Assembly: GCA_027483005.1 (NCBI GenBank)
Contig: JAIXVN010000277.1
Location: 1 to 9,360, forward strand
Reading direction: 5' to 3'
Origin: Verrucomicrobiaceae bacterium
GTDB taxonomy: Bacteria; Verrucomicrobiota; Verrucomicrobiia; Verrucomicrobiales; Akkermansiaceae
Length of the DNA: 9,360 nt
Under the pieces are notes generated by a model. The model saw nothing but the letters and a program-made list of their open reading frames with translations. It did not search any database and was not told the DNA's origin. The number at the start of each line of letters is the position of its first letter. Position 1 is the stretch's first letter. Positions 1-8,817 of this stretch are shown in pieces. The position numbers were made by a program, and so were the translations under genes.

Positions 1-1548
<1,548 letters not shown>

Positions 1549-1550
1549 CT

Positions 1551-1620
1551 GTGGCCGCGCTTTCCATGCGCACGGCCAAATCGCTGAAACCTCGGCTTGG
1601 CGCTTGGAAAGCGTCGCCAC
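1551..1620 (+). repeat. Imperfect inverted repeat (stem-loop) after recQ
   Basis: Two bases after the recQ stop, CGCTTTCCA (1558-1566) pairs perfectly with TGGAAAGCG (1605-1613). The stem extends outward through a G-T wobble and one C-C mismatch to GTGGC (1551-1555) with GCCAC (1616-1620). It can extend inward past a T-T mismatch through GCGC (1568-1571) with GCGC (1600-1603). In RNA this would be a long hairpin with a loop of about 28 bases. No run of T follows directly; TTTT occurs only at 1630-1633, so it is not a classical intrinsic terminator. It may end or stabilise the recQ transcript, or be a remnant of a palindromic element. The pairing is seen directly; the role is inferred. Confidence 0.55.
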
Positions 1621-1638
1621 GATTGGCAGTTTTCCGCC

Positions 1639-2835
1639 GTGGCAAATCCGGCACAACGACATCTCCGCTGCTTCTTCGGCCTCGTGGTCGCCGGCCTGGC
1701 CTTGACCGCAGCGCTCAACGCCCTGGTCAATCCCTGGCGCGTGCTGCCGGAAAAAACGGAGATCAAGGCGCTCGATCCCTATCGCGATGTGGACGCCGAG
1801 ATCCGGACCTGCAAGGCCGGACTCGCGATCCGCGGGCCCTGGGAGATCCTGGTGATCGGCAGTTCGCGTCCGGGCACCGGCATGAATCCGGATGGCCCAG
1901 CCTTCAGCGGCAGGCCGACCGTCAACCTCGGGATGAATGGTGGCGACCTCTATGAAACGCGGGCGATGCTGGATCACGCGCTGACCCGCCAATCGCCGAA
2001 GCTGGCGATCCTGATGGTCGATCCCGGGGACCTCACGCGGCCGGGAAAGATCCAGATCGAGAATGACTTCGAGTTTTCCCCGCTTTCCAAAGGAGACCCG
2101 GTCGAGCGCTCGCTGCGCTACGTCTTCAGCCAGATGGCGGTGGATGCCTCGGTGGCAGCGCTGAAACTGGCGGCCACCAAGGGCAAGCCCGCGTATGGGC
2201 AGACCGGCTTGCAGCATCGCGAGGCGGCGCGGCTGAATTTCTTCGAGACCATGGAGAACTTTTACCTGAAATGGGTGGGAGTGATGGTGGGCCTCCAGAA
2301 GCGCGATCTGGGCATCCAGGCGGACAAGATCGAGACGATCCGGGCGATGCTGGAGCACTGCGTGGCGAAAGGGGTGCAGCCGATCCTGGTCATCCCGCCG
2401 AACCACCTGTCCGTGACCCAGGTGATGGAGGAAAAGCAGTCGCCCGATCCCTGGTTCCTCGCGGAGCGACGGGCGATGGCGAAGTTGGTGGCGGACGTCA
2501 ACGCCGCCCATCCGCAGGTCTCCTGCGTGCTGTGGGATCTGAACATTCCCTCGCCGGTCACCAGCGAGCCCTATCCGCCCCGCGACCAGCCGCGGCCGAT
2601 GAAGTATTGGTTGGATCCGATCCATTTCACTCCGGCGACCGGTGACCGCTATGCCTCGCTGATCCTCGGAACGGGAGAACAGGACAAGAGCCTGGCCTTG
2701 AAAGTGGACGTCAACCAGCCGGACGCCTACCTGGCCGAGGTCGAGCGCTTGTTCAAGGATGCGCAGGGCCTGCTGAAGGATGAGCGCGAGGGCATCCGGC
2801 GCGTGATCGCGGCGGAGCCGCCTGCAAAGCCTTAG
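1639..2835 (+). CDS. Membrane-anchored SGNH-hydrolase-like protein, DltD/AlgJ-like MBOAT partner type (copy A)
   Basis: This 398-residue protein is predicted to be anchored in the inner membrane by one N-terminal segment (about residues 11-31), with the rest in the periplasm. SGNH-like elements are visible: GSSR (74-77) with the candidate nucleophile serine, a glycine block VNLGMNGGD (95-103), PPNH (253-256), and a late D-x-x-H motif, DPIH (326-329). Ser early and Asp-x-x-His late, after an N-terminal anchor, resembles DltD, the partner of MBOAT protein DltB, more than AlgJ/AlgX. It is clearly paralogous to the protein encoded at 7496-8815. I chose GTG at 1639: the alternative TTG at 1597 lies inside the stem-loop, and the GTG start gives an N-terminus matching copy B (MANP versus MASP, then the membrane segment). 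The C-terminus (about 350-390) is a charged helical tail. Likely role: acyl transfer to, or trimming of, a surface glycan. Substrate is unknown and the family match is by motif only. Confidence 0.75.
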   Translation: MANPAQRHLRCFFGLVVAGLALTAALNALVNPWRVLPEKTEIKALDPYRDVDAEIRTCKAGLAIRGPWEILVIGSSRPGTGMNPDGPAFSGRPTVNLGMNGGDLYETRAMLDHALTRQSPKLAILMVDPGDLTRPGKIQIENDFEFSPLSKGDPVERSLRYVFSQMAVDASVAALKLAATKGKPAYGQTGLQHREAARLNFFETMENFYLKWVGVMVGLQKRDLGIQADKIETIRAMLEHCVAKGVQPILVIPPNHLSVTQVMEEKQSPDPWFLAERRAMAKLVADVNAAHPQVSCVLWDLNIPSPVTSEPYPPRDQPRPMKYWLDPIHFTPATGDRYASLILGTGEQDKSLALKVDVNQPDAYLAEVERLFKDAQGLLKDEREGIRRVIAAEPPAKP

Positions 2836-3854
2836 TCCTTGGCGGAGGAAAAGTTTCCAGTTCCGAAGGCGTCTTCCAGCACGCTGCGGGCGCGGGCGGC
2901 GAAGGTGTGATCGCGGCGGACACGGGCCAGCCCGGCCTCGACCATGGCGCGGGCCCGGTCGGGATCGTCGCGCAGGGCGGCGAACTGTCCGGCCAGATCG
3001 TGGGCGTCCCGATAAACGAGGATTTCCTTTCCCGGCTCGAAGGAAAGCGGCAGGTCGGCGACGTCCGGGTAGGTGCCGATGCCCCCGGCGGCGGGGATTT
3101 CAAAGGCGCGGAGGTTCAGGCCGTTCTCGGTGTTGCCGGGTTGGGGCAGATTGAGGACGGCGAGGTGGGAGCGGTAGAGCGCGGCGAGGGTGGCGGGGGA
3201 AAGCCGGCGGTTTCTCCAGAAGCGCAGCAGGTGTCCGGAGCCGGGACCGTAGAGATCAAGGGGCAGCCCGGCGGCGCGGATCTCCGCGAACTTGAGGTGC
3301 CGGTGCGGGCTGCATTTTCCGGCGAAGACCAGTCGCGGCTGCGGCGGCTCGGATGGAAGATAAGGGTAGCGGGCTGGATTCACCGCCAGCGGCAGGAAGC
3401 GCAGGGTGGGGGAGTCGAGGTGATGGGCGGCGTGAAAGTCCCGCAGCGCGCCGAGGCAGTGGCTGTCGAAGTAATAGACCGACTCGAAGACGGGAACCTG
3501 GTCGCGCGGCACCTCGTTGAAGCAGTCGCACAGCCAGCCGACCATCGGCACCGAGGGGCGGATGGACTGCTTCCAGGCCTCGGCCACCGGGGCGGGCAGG
3601 CCGGCCTTGTTGAGCACGAGGACGAGGTCCGGGGAAAATGCGGCCAACTGGGAGGCGCTGCGCCGGACGATTTCCGGATTGTGGAGCTCCTTTCCCTCGC
3701 CGCGCTTCTGGGACAGGCGTTCCGACGGCGACTCCGCCTGATAGGAAATGGCGGCCACCTCGCAGCCCTGGAGCCGGAATCCCTCGAGGGCGTCCTCATA
3801 CCAGCTGAGGATGCTGCGGGATTTGCCAAGAAGGGCGATGCGGGGCGGGTTCAT
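2832..3854 (-). CDS. CgeB/DUF3880-like family glycosyltransferase
   Basis: A 340-residue putative cytoplasmic glycosyltransferase of GT-B type. The N-terminal half (MNPPRIALLGKSRS, then SPDLVLVLNKAG at 74-85 and MVGWLCDCFNEVP at 104-116) resembles the DUF3880 half of CgeB-like proteins. The C-terminal half has LPLAVNP (154-160), LVFAGK (175-180), DLYGPG (200-205) and NTENGLNLRAFEIPAAGG (241-258). The last block is the nucleotide-sugar-binding and acidic region typical of glycosyl transferase family 1 members in this group. I chose the ATG at 3852-3854; an upstream in-frame ATG at 3933-3935 would add 27 proline- and glycine-rich residues unlike the family. Its TAA stop (2834-2832) overlaps the TAG stop of the convergent SGNH-like gene. 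It is divergent from the carbamoyltransferase gene. Donor and acceptor sugars cannot be told. The glycosyltransferase call is good; the subfamily is moderate. Confidence 0.8.
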   Translation of the reverse strand: MNPPRIALLGKSRSILSWYEDALEGFRLQGCEVAAISYQAESPSERLSQKRGEGKELHNPEIVRRSASQLAAFSPDLVLVLNKAGLPAPVAEAWKQSIRPSVPMVGWLCDCFNEVPRDQVPVFESVYYFDSHCLGALRDFHAAHHLDSPTLRFLPLAVNPARYPYLPSEPPQPRLVFAGKCSPHRHLKFAEIRAAGLPLDLYGPGSGHLLRFWRNRRLSPATLAALYRSHLAVLNLPQPGNTENGLNLRAFEIPAAGGIGTYPDVADLPLSFEPGKEILVYRDAHDLAGQFAALRDDPDRARAMVEAGLARVRRDHTFAARARSVLEDAFGTGNFSSAKD

Positions 3855-3978
3855 GACGGGGCTGGCCCGACTGGAACCCGGATCGTGGGGCGGGGTCAAT
3901 GGCGGGACGGGATTTCCGGATTCAGCCCCTGGCATGGAGCTGTCCGGCGGGTCCGATTTTTGGGCCGCCGACTACGCG

Positions 3979-4018
3979 GTGCTTGACTCACGAGCAGGTA
4001 GCACGAAATAGGTTGCTC
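3979..4018 (+). promoter_or_regulatory. Possible promoter and leader dyads upstream of the carbamoyltransferase gene
   Basis: TTGACT (3983-3988) is a good -35 match. The best -10 candidates, CGAAAT or AAATAG (about 4004-4011), are weak, at spacings of 15-17 bases. The same stretch holds two interleaved short dyads: GTGCT (3979-3983) with AGCAC (4000-4004), and GAGCA (3992-3996) with TGCTC (4014-4018). A start here would give a leader of about 70 bases before the ATG at 4089. The 234-base divergent region (3855-4088) shows nothing else I can support. The sequences are seen; promoter function is inferred. Confidence 0.3.
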
Positions 4019-4088
4019 CCTGCATGGTTGAAACAAGGGCTTGCCAGAGGCACCCGGGGCGATGCGGGAAACCGCCTTCCTTTCCGTC

Positions 4089-5834
4089 ATGAGTTACATT
4101 CTCGGGATTTCCGCCAGTGGCCACGATGCGTCCGCCTGCCTTTACAAGGGATACGATCTGATCGCCGCTGTGCCGCTGGAGCGTCTGACCCGGGTGAAAT
4201 CCGACGGGGGCCGGGTGCCGGTGGAGTCGATCCGCGAGGTGCTCTCGATCGGGGGCATCCAGCCGCGCGATCTGGCGGCGGTGGCGCTGAGCCGGTCGCA
4301 CTTTCCGATCCGCTATTTCAAGCACGATGGCTTTCCGCTGGCGCACCGGATCCGACGCGGGATCGAGACCTTCGCCGGGGGCAACCGCACGGTGCCGATG
4401 GCCAAGGAGGCGCGGGTCGGCAGCAAGGCGGATGTCGGCGAGATTTTCCGCTCGGAGGAGTTTCTGAAGGATCACGGACTGGAAGAGAAGACGCCGGTGT
4501 TCTTCTACGATCACCACTATGCCCACGTGCTGCCGACGCTTTTCCACAGCCCGGATTGGGACGATGCGCTTCTTTACAGCGCGGATGGTGGATCGGAAAC
4601 CGGCTACTACTCGATGCGTCATTTCCACGATGGCCGGATCGACACGCTGATCGGCGGCGAGGAGATGCTTTTCAAGGATCACCCGGTGTCCAGTCTCGCG
4701 CTGGCCTATGGATTCGCCACGCTGGCTCTGGGCTACAAGATCAACCGCCATGAGGGCAAGCTGACCGGCCTGGCCGCCCGTGGAAACCCGACCGGCTATG
4801 CGCGGCTCAGGGAGCAGTTCAAGGTGGAGGAGTCCGGGGAGATCTCGACCCGCTTTGCCAGCAATCAGGAGATGTCCGACATGATCCACGCCCTGGCCGG
4901 GGAAATGTCGGCCGAGGACATGGCCTGCACGGTGCAGAAACTGGTCGAGGAGGTCGTGTTGGAGGCGATGCAGGTGATCACCAAGCGCCATCCAAGCCGA
5001 CGGCTGGGGGTGTCCGGGGGCTTGTTCGCCAACGTCCGGCTCAACCAGGTGCTGGCCGACTCAGGGCTTTTCGACTCCGTCTTCGTGTGTCCGCCGATGA
5101 GCGATCAGGGGATCGCGGTGGGAGGCGTGCTGCAGTTTCTCCTGGAGCGGGACGGGCTTTCCAAATGGCTCTCGGAGCGGCGGGTGCTGACGGATCTTTG
5201 TCTCGGCAGGGACTACACCGGCCGGGTGGATGAGGTGTTCGGGTCCCGGCCGGAGCTGGAAGGCGTCACGGCGAACCACATCGAGACCTGTGTGGACGCG
5301 ATCGTGGCGGGCGACGCGGTTGGAATTTTCACGGGCCGGATGGAATTCGGCCCGCGGGCGCTGGGAACACGGAGCATCATCGCCGCGCCGGTCGAGGCCG
5401 GGATCAATGACTCGCTCAACGCCCGGATGGAGCGCAGCGAGTTCATGCCGTTCGCCCCGGTCCTTCTGGAGGAACACGCGGACGAGGTCCTGCATTTGCC
5501 GCCGCAAAGCCGGGACTCGGCGCGCTTCATGACGATCACCTGCCAGGTGCGCGAGGAGTGGAAGGCCCGGATTCCCGCCGTGGTCCATGTCGATGGCACG
5601 GCCCGGCCGCAGTTGATCAGCCGGGAAAGCAATCCCCTCTACTACGATATCCTCAAGGCCTACCACGCCCGGACCGGCATCCCGGTGCTGGTGAATACCT
5701 CCTTCAACGTCCACGAGGAGCCGATCATCAACACGCCGGAAGAGTGCCTCAAGGCCCTCGTCGAGGATCGCGTGGATGCAGTTGTGACCACGGGCGGCTT
5801 CTATCGGGTCAAACCCGGTGCTTCCAAGCGCTGA
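4089..5834 (+). CDS. Carbamoyltransferase, NodU/CmcH/TobZ family
   Basis: A 581-residue enzyme of the O-carbamoyltransferase family, which uses carbamoyl phosphate and ATP (through a carbamoyl-adenylate) to carbamoylate hydroxyls on sugars or natural products. Both family domains are present. The N-terminal Kae1-like domain starts with SYILGISASGHDASACL and has the metal-binding HxxxH in DHHYAH (His142, His146), SADGG (165-168 region, Asp166), SGGLFANVRLNQ (309-320) and MSDQGIAVGG (337-346, Asp339). The C-terminal domain has MEFGPRALGTRSI (418-430; Thr427 where Asn is usual), EFMPFAPV (451-458), HVDGTARPQ (500-508) and NTSFNVHEEPI (536-546). I chose ATG 4089 because it puts the conserved N-terminal strand at the start; ATGs at 4041 and 4062 would add 16 or 9 residues. 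Length is normal for the family. Neighbouring glycosyltransferases and the MBOAT gene point to a glycan acceptor rather than an antibiotic, but that is inference. Confidence 0.93.
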   Translation: MSYILGISASGHDASACLYKGYDLIAAVPLERLTRVKSDGGRVPVESIREVLSIGGIQPRDLAAVALSRSHFPIRYFKHDGFPLAHRIRRGIETFAGGNRTVPMAKEARVGSKADVGEIFRSEEFLKDHGLEEKTPVFFYDHHYAHVLPTLFHSPDWDDALLYSADGGSETGYYSMRHFHDGRIDTLIGGEEMLFKDHPVSSLALAYGFATLALGYKINRHEGKLTGLAARGNPTGYARLREQFKVEESGEISTRFASNQEMSDMIHALAGEMSAEDMACTVQKLVEEVVLEAMQVITKRHPSRRLGVSGGLFANVRLNQVLADSGLFDSVFVCPPMSDQGIAVGGVLQFLLERDGLSKWLSERRVLTDLCLGRDYTGRVDEVFGSRPELEGVTANHIETCVDAIVAGDAVGIFTGRMEFGPRALGTRSIIAAPVEAGINDSLNARMERSEFMPFAPVLLEEHADEVLHLPPQSRDSARFMTITCQVREEWKARIPAVVHVDGTARPQLISRESNPLYYDILKAYHARTGIPVLVNTSFNVHEEPIINTPEECLKALVEDRVDAVVTTGGFYRVKPGASKR

Positions 5835-5885
5835 ACCCAAGCAGCCTGAAGACATCCGGGCCGCCTGGCCTTCCGGTGTTGGCCG

Positions 5886-5929
5886 TTGACCGTGCGGACC
5901 GGTTCATGCCATAGCAACGCAGCGGTCAA
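5886..5929 (+). promoter_or_regulatory. Promoter-like element within an inverted repeat, upstream of the MBOAT gene
   Basis: TTGACC (5886-5891) and CATAGC (5910-5915) form a -35/-10-like pair at 18-base spacing, which would give a leader of about 20 bases before the ATG at 5941. The -35 lies in TTGACCG (5886-5892), which is repeated in inverted form as CGGTCAA (5923-5929), so the dyad brackets the -10 and the likely start point. This could be an operator or chance. The 106-base spacer otherwise holds only short GGCC-rich dyads with no T tract. Whether the MBOAT operon has its own promoter or continues from the carbamoyltransferase gene is not settled. Confidence 0.3.
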
Positions 5930-5940
5930 TCCGTGTCCTG

Positions 5941-7491
5941 ATGATTTTCAACTCCTACACCTACCTGCTGATCTTCCTGCCGCTGGCCCTGATCGGGTTC
6001 TGGCTCATTGCCCGGCACGGATTGAGGGCCGGCTTCGGCTGGTTGGTGGTGATGAGCCTGGTGTTCTACGGCTGGTGGAATCCGGACGCGTCCAAAGCCT
6101 GGTCGCCTCTTTACCTGTCGCTGATCATCGGTTCCTGCGTCGCGAACTACTTCTTCGGGCGCTGCATTTCAGGCCACAAGCAGACGCCGGTCGGGAAGAA
6201 AATCCTCACCGTCGGAGTGGTGGCGAACCTCGGGCTGCTCGGCTACTACAAGTATGCGGGCTTCCTCGTCGGCCTCTTCAAGGCGGCGACCGGCAGCTCG
6301 GTGGCGGTCCCGGAAATCGTTCTGCCGCTGGCGATCTCGTTCTTCACCTTCCTGCAGATCGCCTACCTGGTGGACGCCTATCGCGGCGAGACCGAGGAAT
6401 ACCATTTCACCGATTACCTGCTCTTCGTCACCTTCTTCCCCCACCTCATCGCAGGGCCGCTGGTGCATCATCGGGAGATGCTGCCGCAGTTCACCAAGGA
6501 AACCTGGAGGAATCACCGCTGGACCAACCTGTCGGTCGGTCTGACCACCCTGGTGCTGGGTCTGTTCAAGAAGGTCGTGATCGCCGACAACGCCGCGACC
6601 ATTGCCAACGCGATCTTCACCCTCGCCGCCAAAGGGGATCGGCCGGTGACGATCCTCGAAGGCTGGGCGGCGGCGACCACCTTCGCGATCCAGCTTTACT
6701 TCGATTTCTCCGGATACTCGGACATGGCGATCGGCTCGGCACGCCTCTTCGGCATCCGTTTCCCGCTCAATTTCCACTCGCCCTACAAGGCGGTCTCGGT
6801 GGTGGATTTCTGGCGCCGCTGGCACATGACGCTGTCACGATTCCTGCGCGACTACCTCTACATCCCGCTCGGCGGAAACCGCAAGGGCAAGGCCCGCCGT
6901 TACGTCAACCTGATGCTCACCATGATCCTCGGCGGCATCTGGCACGGCGCGGGATTCGCCTTCCTGCTGTGGGGTTTCCTGCACGGCCTCTACCTCTGCA
7001 TCAACCACGGCTGGGCCGCCTTCCGGAAAAAGCGCAACCTTGCCCCGCTGCCGAAGCCGCTCGCCATCGGCCTGACTTTCCTCGCAGTGCTGATCGCCTG
7101 GGTGCCCTTCAAGGCCGGTTCGTTCGAGCACGGGGCCGACGGCTCCACCGCGAAAGCCTTGGCCGCGACCAAGAACATTCTTGGCGCGATGTTCGGCTTC
7201 CATGGCTTCCATGGCTGGCCTGACAACAGCGCCTACGTCGCCAAGTTCAGCCATTCCTTCCGGGCCTGTCTGTGGCTGCTGGTCGCCTGGTTCGTGCCAA
7301 GCACCCAGGAGTTCCTGCGCCGATACGCGCCCGCGCTGGATGTCGGGACCTTCGATGGCAACCGCATCGGGCCCCGCCGCTGGTGGCAATGGCGGCCCAC
7401 CGGCCTGTGGTTCGCCTTCACCCTGATCCTGCTGATCATCACGCTCGCCCAGTTCGACAAGGTCAGCGAGTTCATCTACTTCCAGTTCTAA
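5941..7491 (+). CDS. MBOAT-family O-acyltransferase (AlgI/DltB type)
   Basis: A 516-residue polytopic inner-membrane protein that passes acyl groups, usually acetyl, across the membrane to an extracytoplasmic glycan or polymer. The start MIFNSYTYLLIFLPLAL is characteristic of AlgI-like members, as is the ending FIYFQF. Core motifs are in order: FFPHLIAGPLVHHREMLPQF (165-184), LYFDFSGYSDMAIG (252-265), FWRRWHMTLSRFLRDYLYIP (290-309) and GGIWHGAGFAFLLWGFLHG (331-349). His335 in WHG corresponds to the catalytic histidine of AlgI-type enzymes. About ten or more hydrophobic segments are visible. The length matches AlgI-type members. The next gene, 4 bases downstream, encodes an SGNH-like protein, the arrangement seen for MBOAT proteins that need a periplasmic partner. 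A short tandem GFHGFHGW (419-426) lies in a late loop. Family is certain; the acyl donor and polymer are not visible. Confidence 0.96.
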   Translation: MIFNSYTYLLIFLPLALIGFWLIARHGLRAGFGWLVVMSLVFYGWWNPDASKAWSPLYLSLIIGSCVANYFFGRCISGHKQTPVGKKILTVGVVANLGLLGYYKYAGFLVGLFKAATGSSVAVPEIVLPLAISFFTFLQIAYLVDAYRGETEEYHFTDYLLFVTFFPHLIAGPLVHHREMLPQFTKETWRNHRWTNLSVGLTTLVLGLFKKVVIADNAATIANAIFTLAAKGDRPVTILEGWAAATTFAIQLYFDFSGYSDMAIGSARLFGIRFPLNFHSPYKAVSVVDFWRRWHMTLSRFLRDYLYIPLGGNRKGKARRYVNLMLTMILGGIWHGAGFAFLLWGFLHGLYLCINHGWAAFRKKRNLAPLPKPLAIGLTFLAVLIAWVPFKAGSFEHGADGSTAKALAATKNILGAMFGFHGFHGWPDNSAYVAKFSHSFRACLWLLVAWFVPSTQEFLRRYAPALDVGTFDGNRIGPRRWWQWRPTGLWFAFTLILLIITLAQFDKVSEFIYFQF

Positions 7492-7495
7492 AACT

Positions 7496-8815
7496 GTGGC
7501 CAGCCCCTCACCCACCACCCGCCAGGGCCTCGCCTGCCATGAAAAGTCCGCGCGACGGTTCTTTTTCGGAATGGTCGGGGCCTTCGCCTTCCTGATGGCC
7601 ACCTTCAGCCTGGTGAATACCTGGGTGAATCCGCTTTGGGTCACTCCGACGCCGTGGAGCGATGACGCGAAGTTCGCCAAATACCGCCAGATTTACCGGA
7701 ATCTCCGAACCGCCAAGGCCGGCCTGGCCCGCTCGAAGCCATGGGACGTCGCGTTCCTCGGCTCGTCGCGGGTGGCGCTCGGTCTCGATCCGGCCTTGAA
7801 ACAGTGGGGTGACCAGCGCGTCGTGAACCTCGGTCTCAGCGGCGGCTCGCTCAACGAGCAGAGTGCCTTCGTGGACTACCTTTTCCAGAATCAGCCCGGA
7901 CTGAAAACCATCTATCTCGGGGTCGATCTCACCGACCTGACCGAGGCCAGCGACCTCGCCCGCAGTGCCGGCTTTTACGAATCCCCGCTCAACCCCGCGG
8001 GCGATGTGATCGAGCGCGAGTTACGCTATGTGACCGGGATCTCTTCCTTCCTCGCCTCGGTGAGAACCATCATCTCCAAGCAGAAGGCCGAGCACGCCCG
8101 CACCGAGGCCGACATGCCTCCCTACACGGAGCTTGGCCACTGGCTGAGGAATCGGTCGGTGCGTCCAGCCCGGGACATCATCAACACCGATTCAATCCCC
8201 CATGCAGTCCGCATGATCCGCGGGCGGAAATCAAAGCTGGAGATCTCCAAGGCAAAACGAGAGGCACTCGCGCACATCCTCGACCGCTGTCTGTCGAGAG
8301 GCATCGAGGTGAAGATCCTGCTGCCGCCCAACCACTCCGCCTACCTCTCGGTGTTCTTCCTGACCCAGGACCCGGACCCAACCTTTTCCGGCGTGCGCCG
8401 GACGATCGTCGAGACCGTGGCCGCCGCGAATGCCGCCCATCCGAAGGCGAAGCCGGTCGTGGTCTGGGACTTCATCGACTTCCATCCGCTGAACTCCGAA
8501 ACCATCCCGCCGCTCGGGGTTGGCGATGGCAAGCTGCACTATTGGGCGGATGGCACCCACGGGCTGGAAACCTTGGGAAATGTGATGCTCGCCCGGATCA
8601 ATGGCTGGCCGATCAGTGATCCCAAGGAGGCGGACTACGGATTTCAACTTGATGCCGGCAACGTCGAGGCGCGTCTGACGGACCTCCGGACCCAGTACGA
8701 GCGCTACCGTGTCGAGCATGCCACCGAGTTCCAATGGATCGAGAACAAGGTCCGGGAGTTCTCCAGCGACGACGGCTCCAACTCCAGCGCCGGGTTGGAC
8801 GGACCCAATCCCTGA
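7496..8815 (+). CDS. Membrane-anchored SGNH-hydrolase-like protein, DltD/AlgJ-like MBOAT partner (copy B)
   Basis: A 439-residue protein with one N-terminal membrane segment (about 22-41) and a predicted periplasmic body. It is probably the partner of the MBOAT protein encoded 4 bases upstream. Candidate catalytic elements are GSSR (89-92), VNLGLSGGS (110-118), PPNH (277-280) and DGTH (352-355). It aligns along nearly its whole length with copy A (1639-2835): RTAKAGLARSKPW, GSSR, VNLG, DLTE, the block GDVIERELRYV (169-179), LLPPNH, AAANAAHP, VVWD and HYWADGTH. Its charged helical tail (about 388-422) also matches that of copy A. GTG 7496 is chosen because the nearby ATG at 7539 is out of frame and the next in-frame ATG (7571) would cut the membrane segment. 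Stop-to-start gap to the fucosyltransferase gene is 2 bases. By analogy to DltD it would help acyl transfer; an esterase or inactive scaffold role remains possible. Confidence 0.8.
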   Translation: MASPSPTTRQGLACHEKSARRFFFGMVGAFAFLMATFSLVNTWVNPLWVTPTPWSDDAKFAKYRQIYRNLRTAKAGLARSKPWDVAFLGSSRVALGLDPALKQWGDQRVVNLGLSGGSLNEQSAFVDYLFQNQPGLKTIYLGVDLTDLTEASDLARSAGFYESPLNPAGDVIERELRYVTGISSFLASVRTIISKQKAEHARTEADMPPYTELGHWLRNRSVRPARDIINTDSIPHAVRMIRGRKSKLEISKAKREALAHILDRCLSRGIEVKILLPPNHSAYLSVFFLTQDPDPTFSGVRRTIVETVAAANAAHPKAKPVVVWDFIDFHPLNSETIPPLGVGDGKLHYWADGTHGLETLGNVMLARINGWPISDPKEADYGFQLDAGNVEARLTDLRTQYERYRVEHATEFQWIENKVREFSSDDGSNSSAGLDGPNP

Positions 8816-8817
8816 CC

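Noticed and set aside
1597..1638. TTG at 1597 as the start of SGNH copy A
   Set aside because: It lies within the stem-loop at 1551-1620, adds 14 residues absent from the paralogue, and TTG is less likely than GTG at 1639.
3894..3899. Minus-strand TTGACC as a promoter -35 for the glycosyltransferase gene
   Set aside because: At 17-base spacing the -10 would read TTCCAG, which is not -10-like.
2907..3986. Long plus-strand open frame (359 codons) opposite the CgeB-like glycosyltransferase
   Set aside because: Its translation is Gly/Val/Glu-rich and low-complexity without family motifs, while the minus strand shows clear glycosyltransferase blocks. It is a codon-bias shadow.
3972..4991. Minus-strand open frame (339 codons) opposite the carbamoyltransferase
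   Set aside because: No recognisable motifs; the plus strand encodes an intact family domain here.
7195..7214. Short tandem repeat of GGCTTCCAT in the MBOAT gene
   Set aside because: Only two units in frame, encoding GFHGFHG in a loop; too short to be more than local duplication.
5886..7223. Plus-strand open frame (445 codons) overlapping the MBOAT gene in another frame
   Set aside because: Arg/Pro/Gly-rich shadow; the MBOAT frame has all family motifs and hydrophobic segments.
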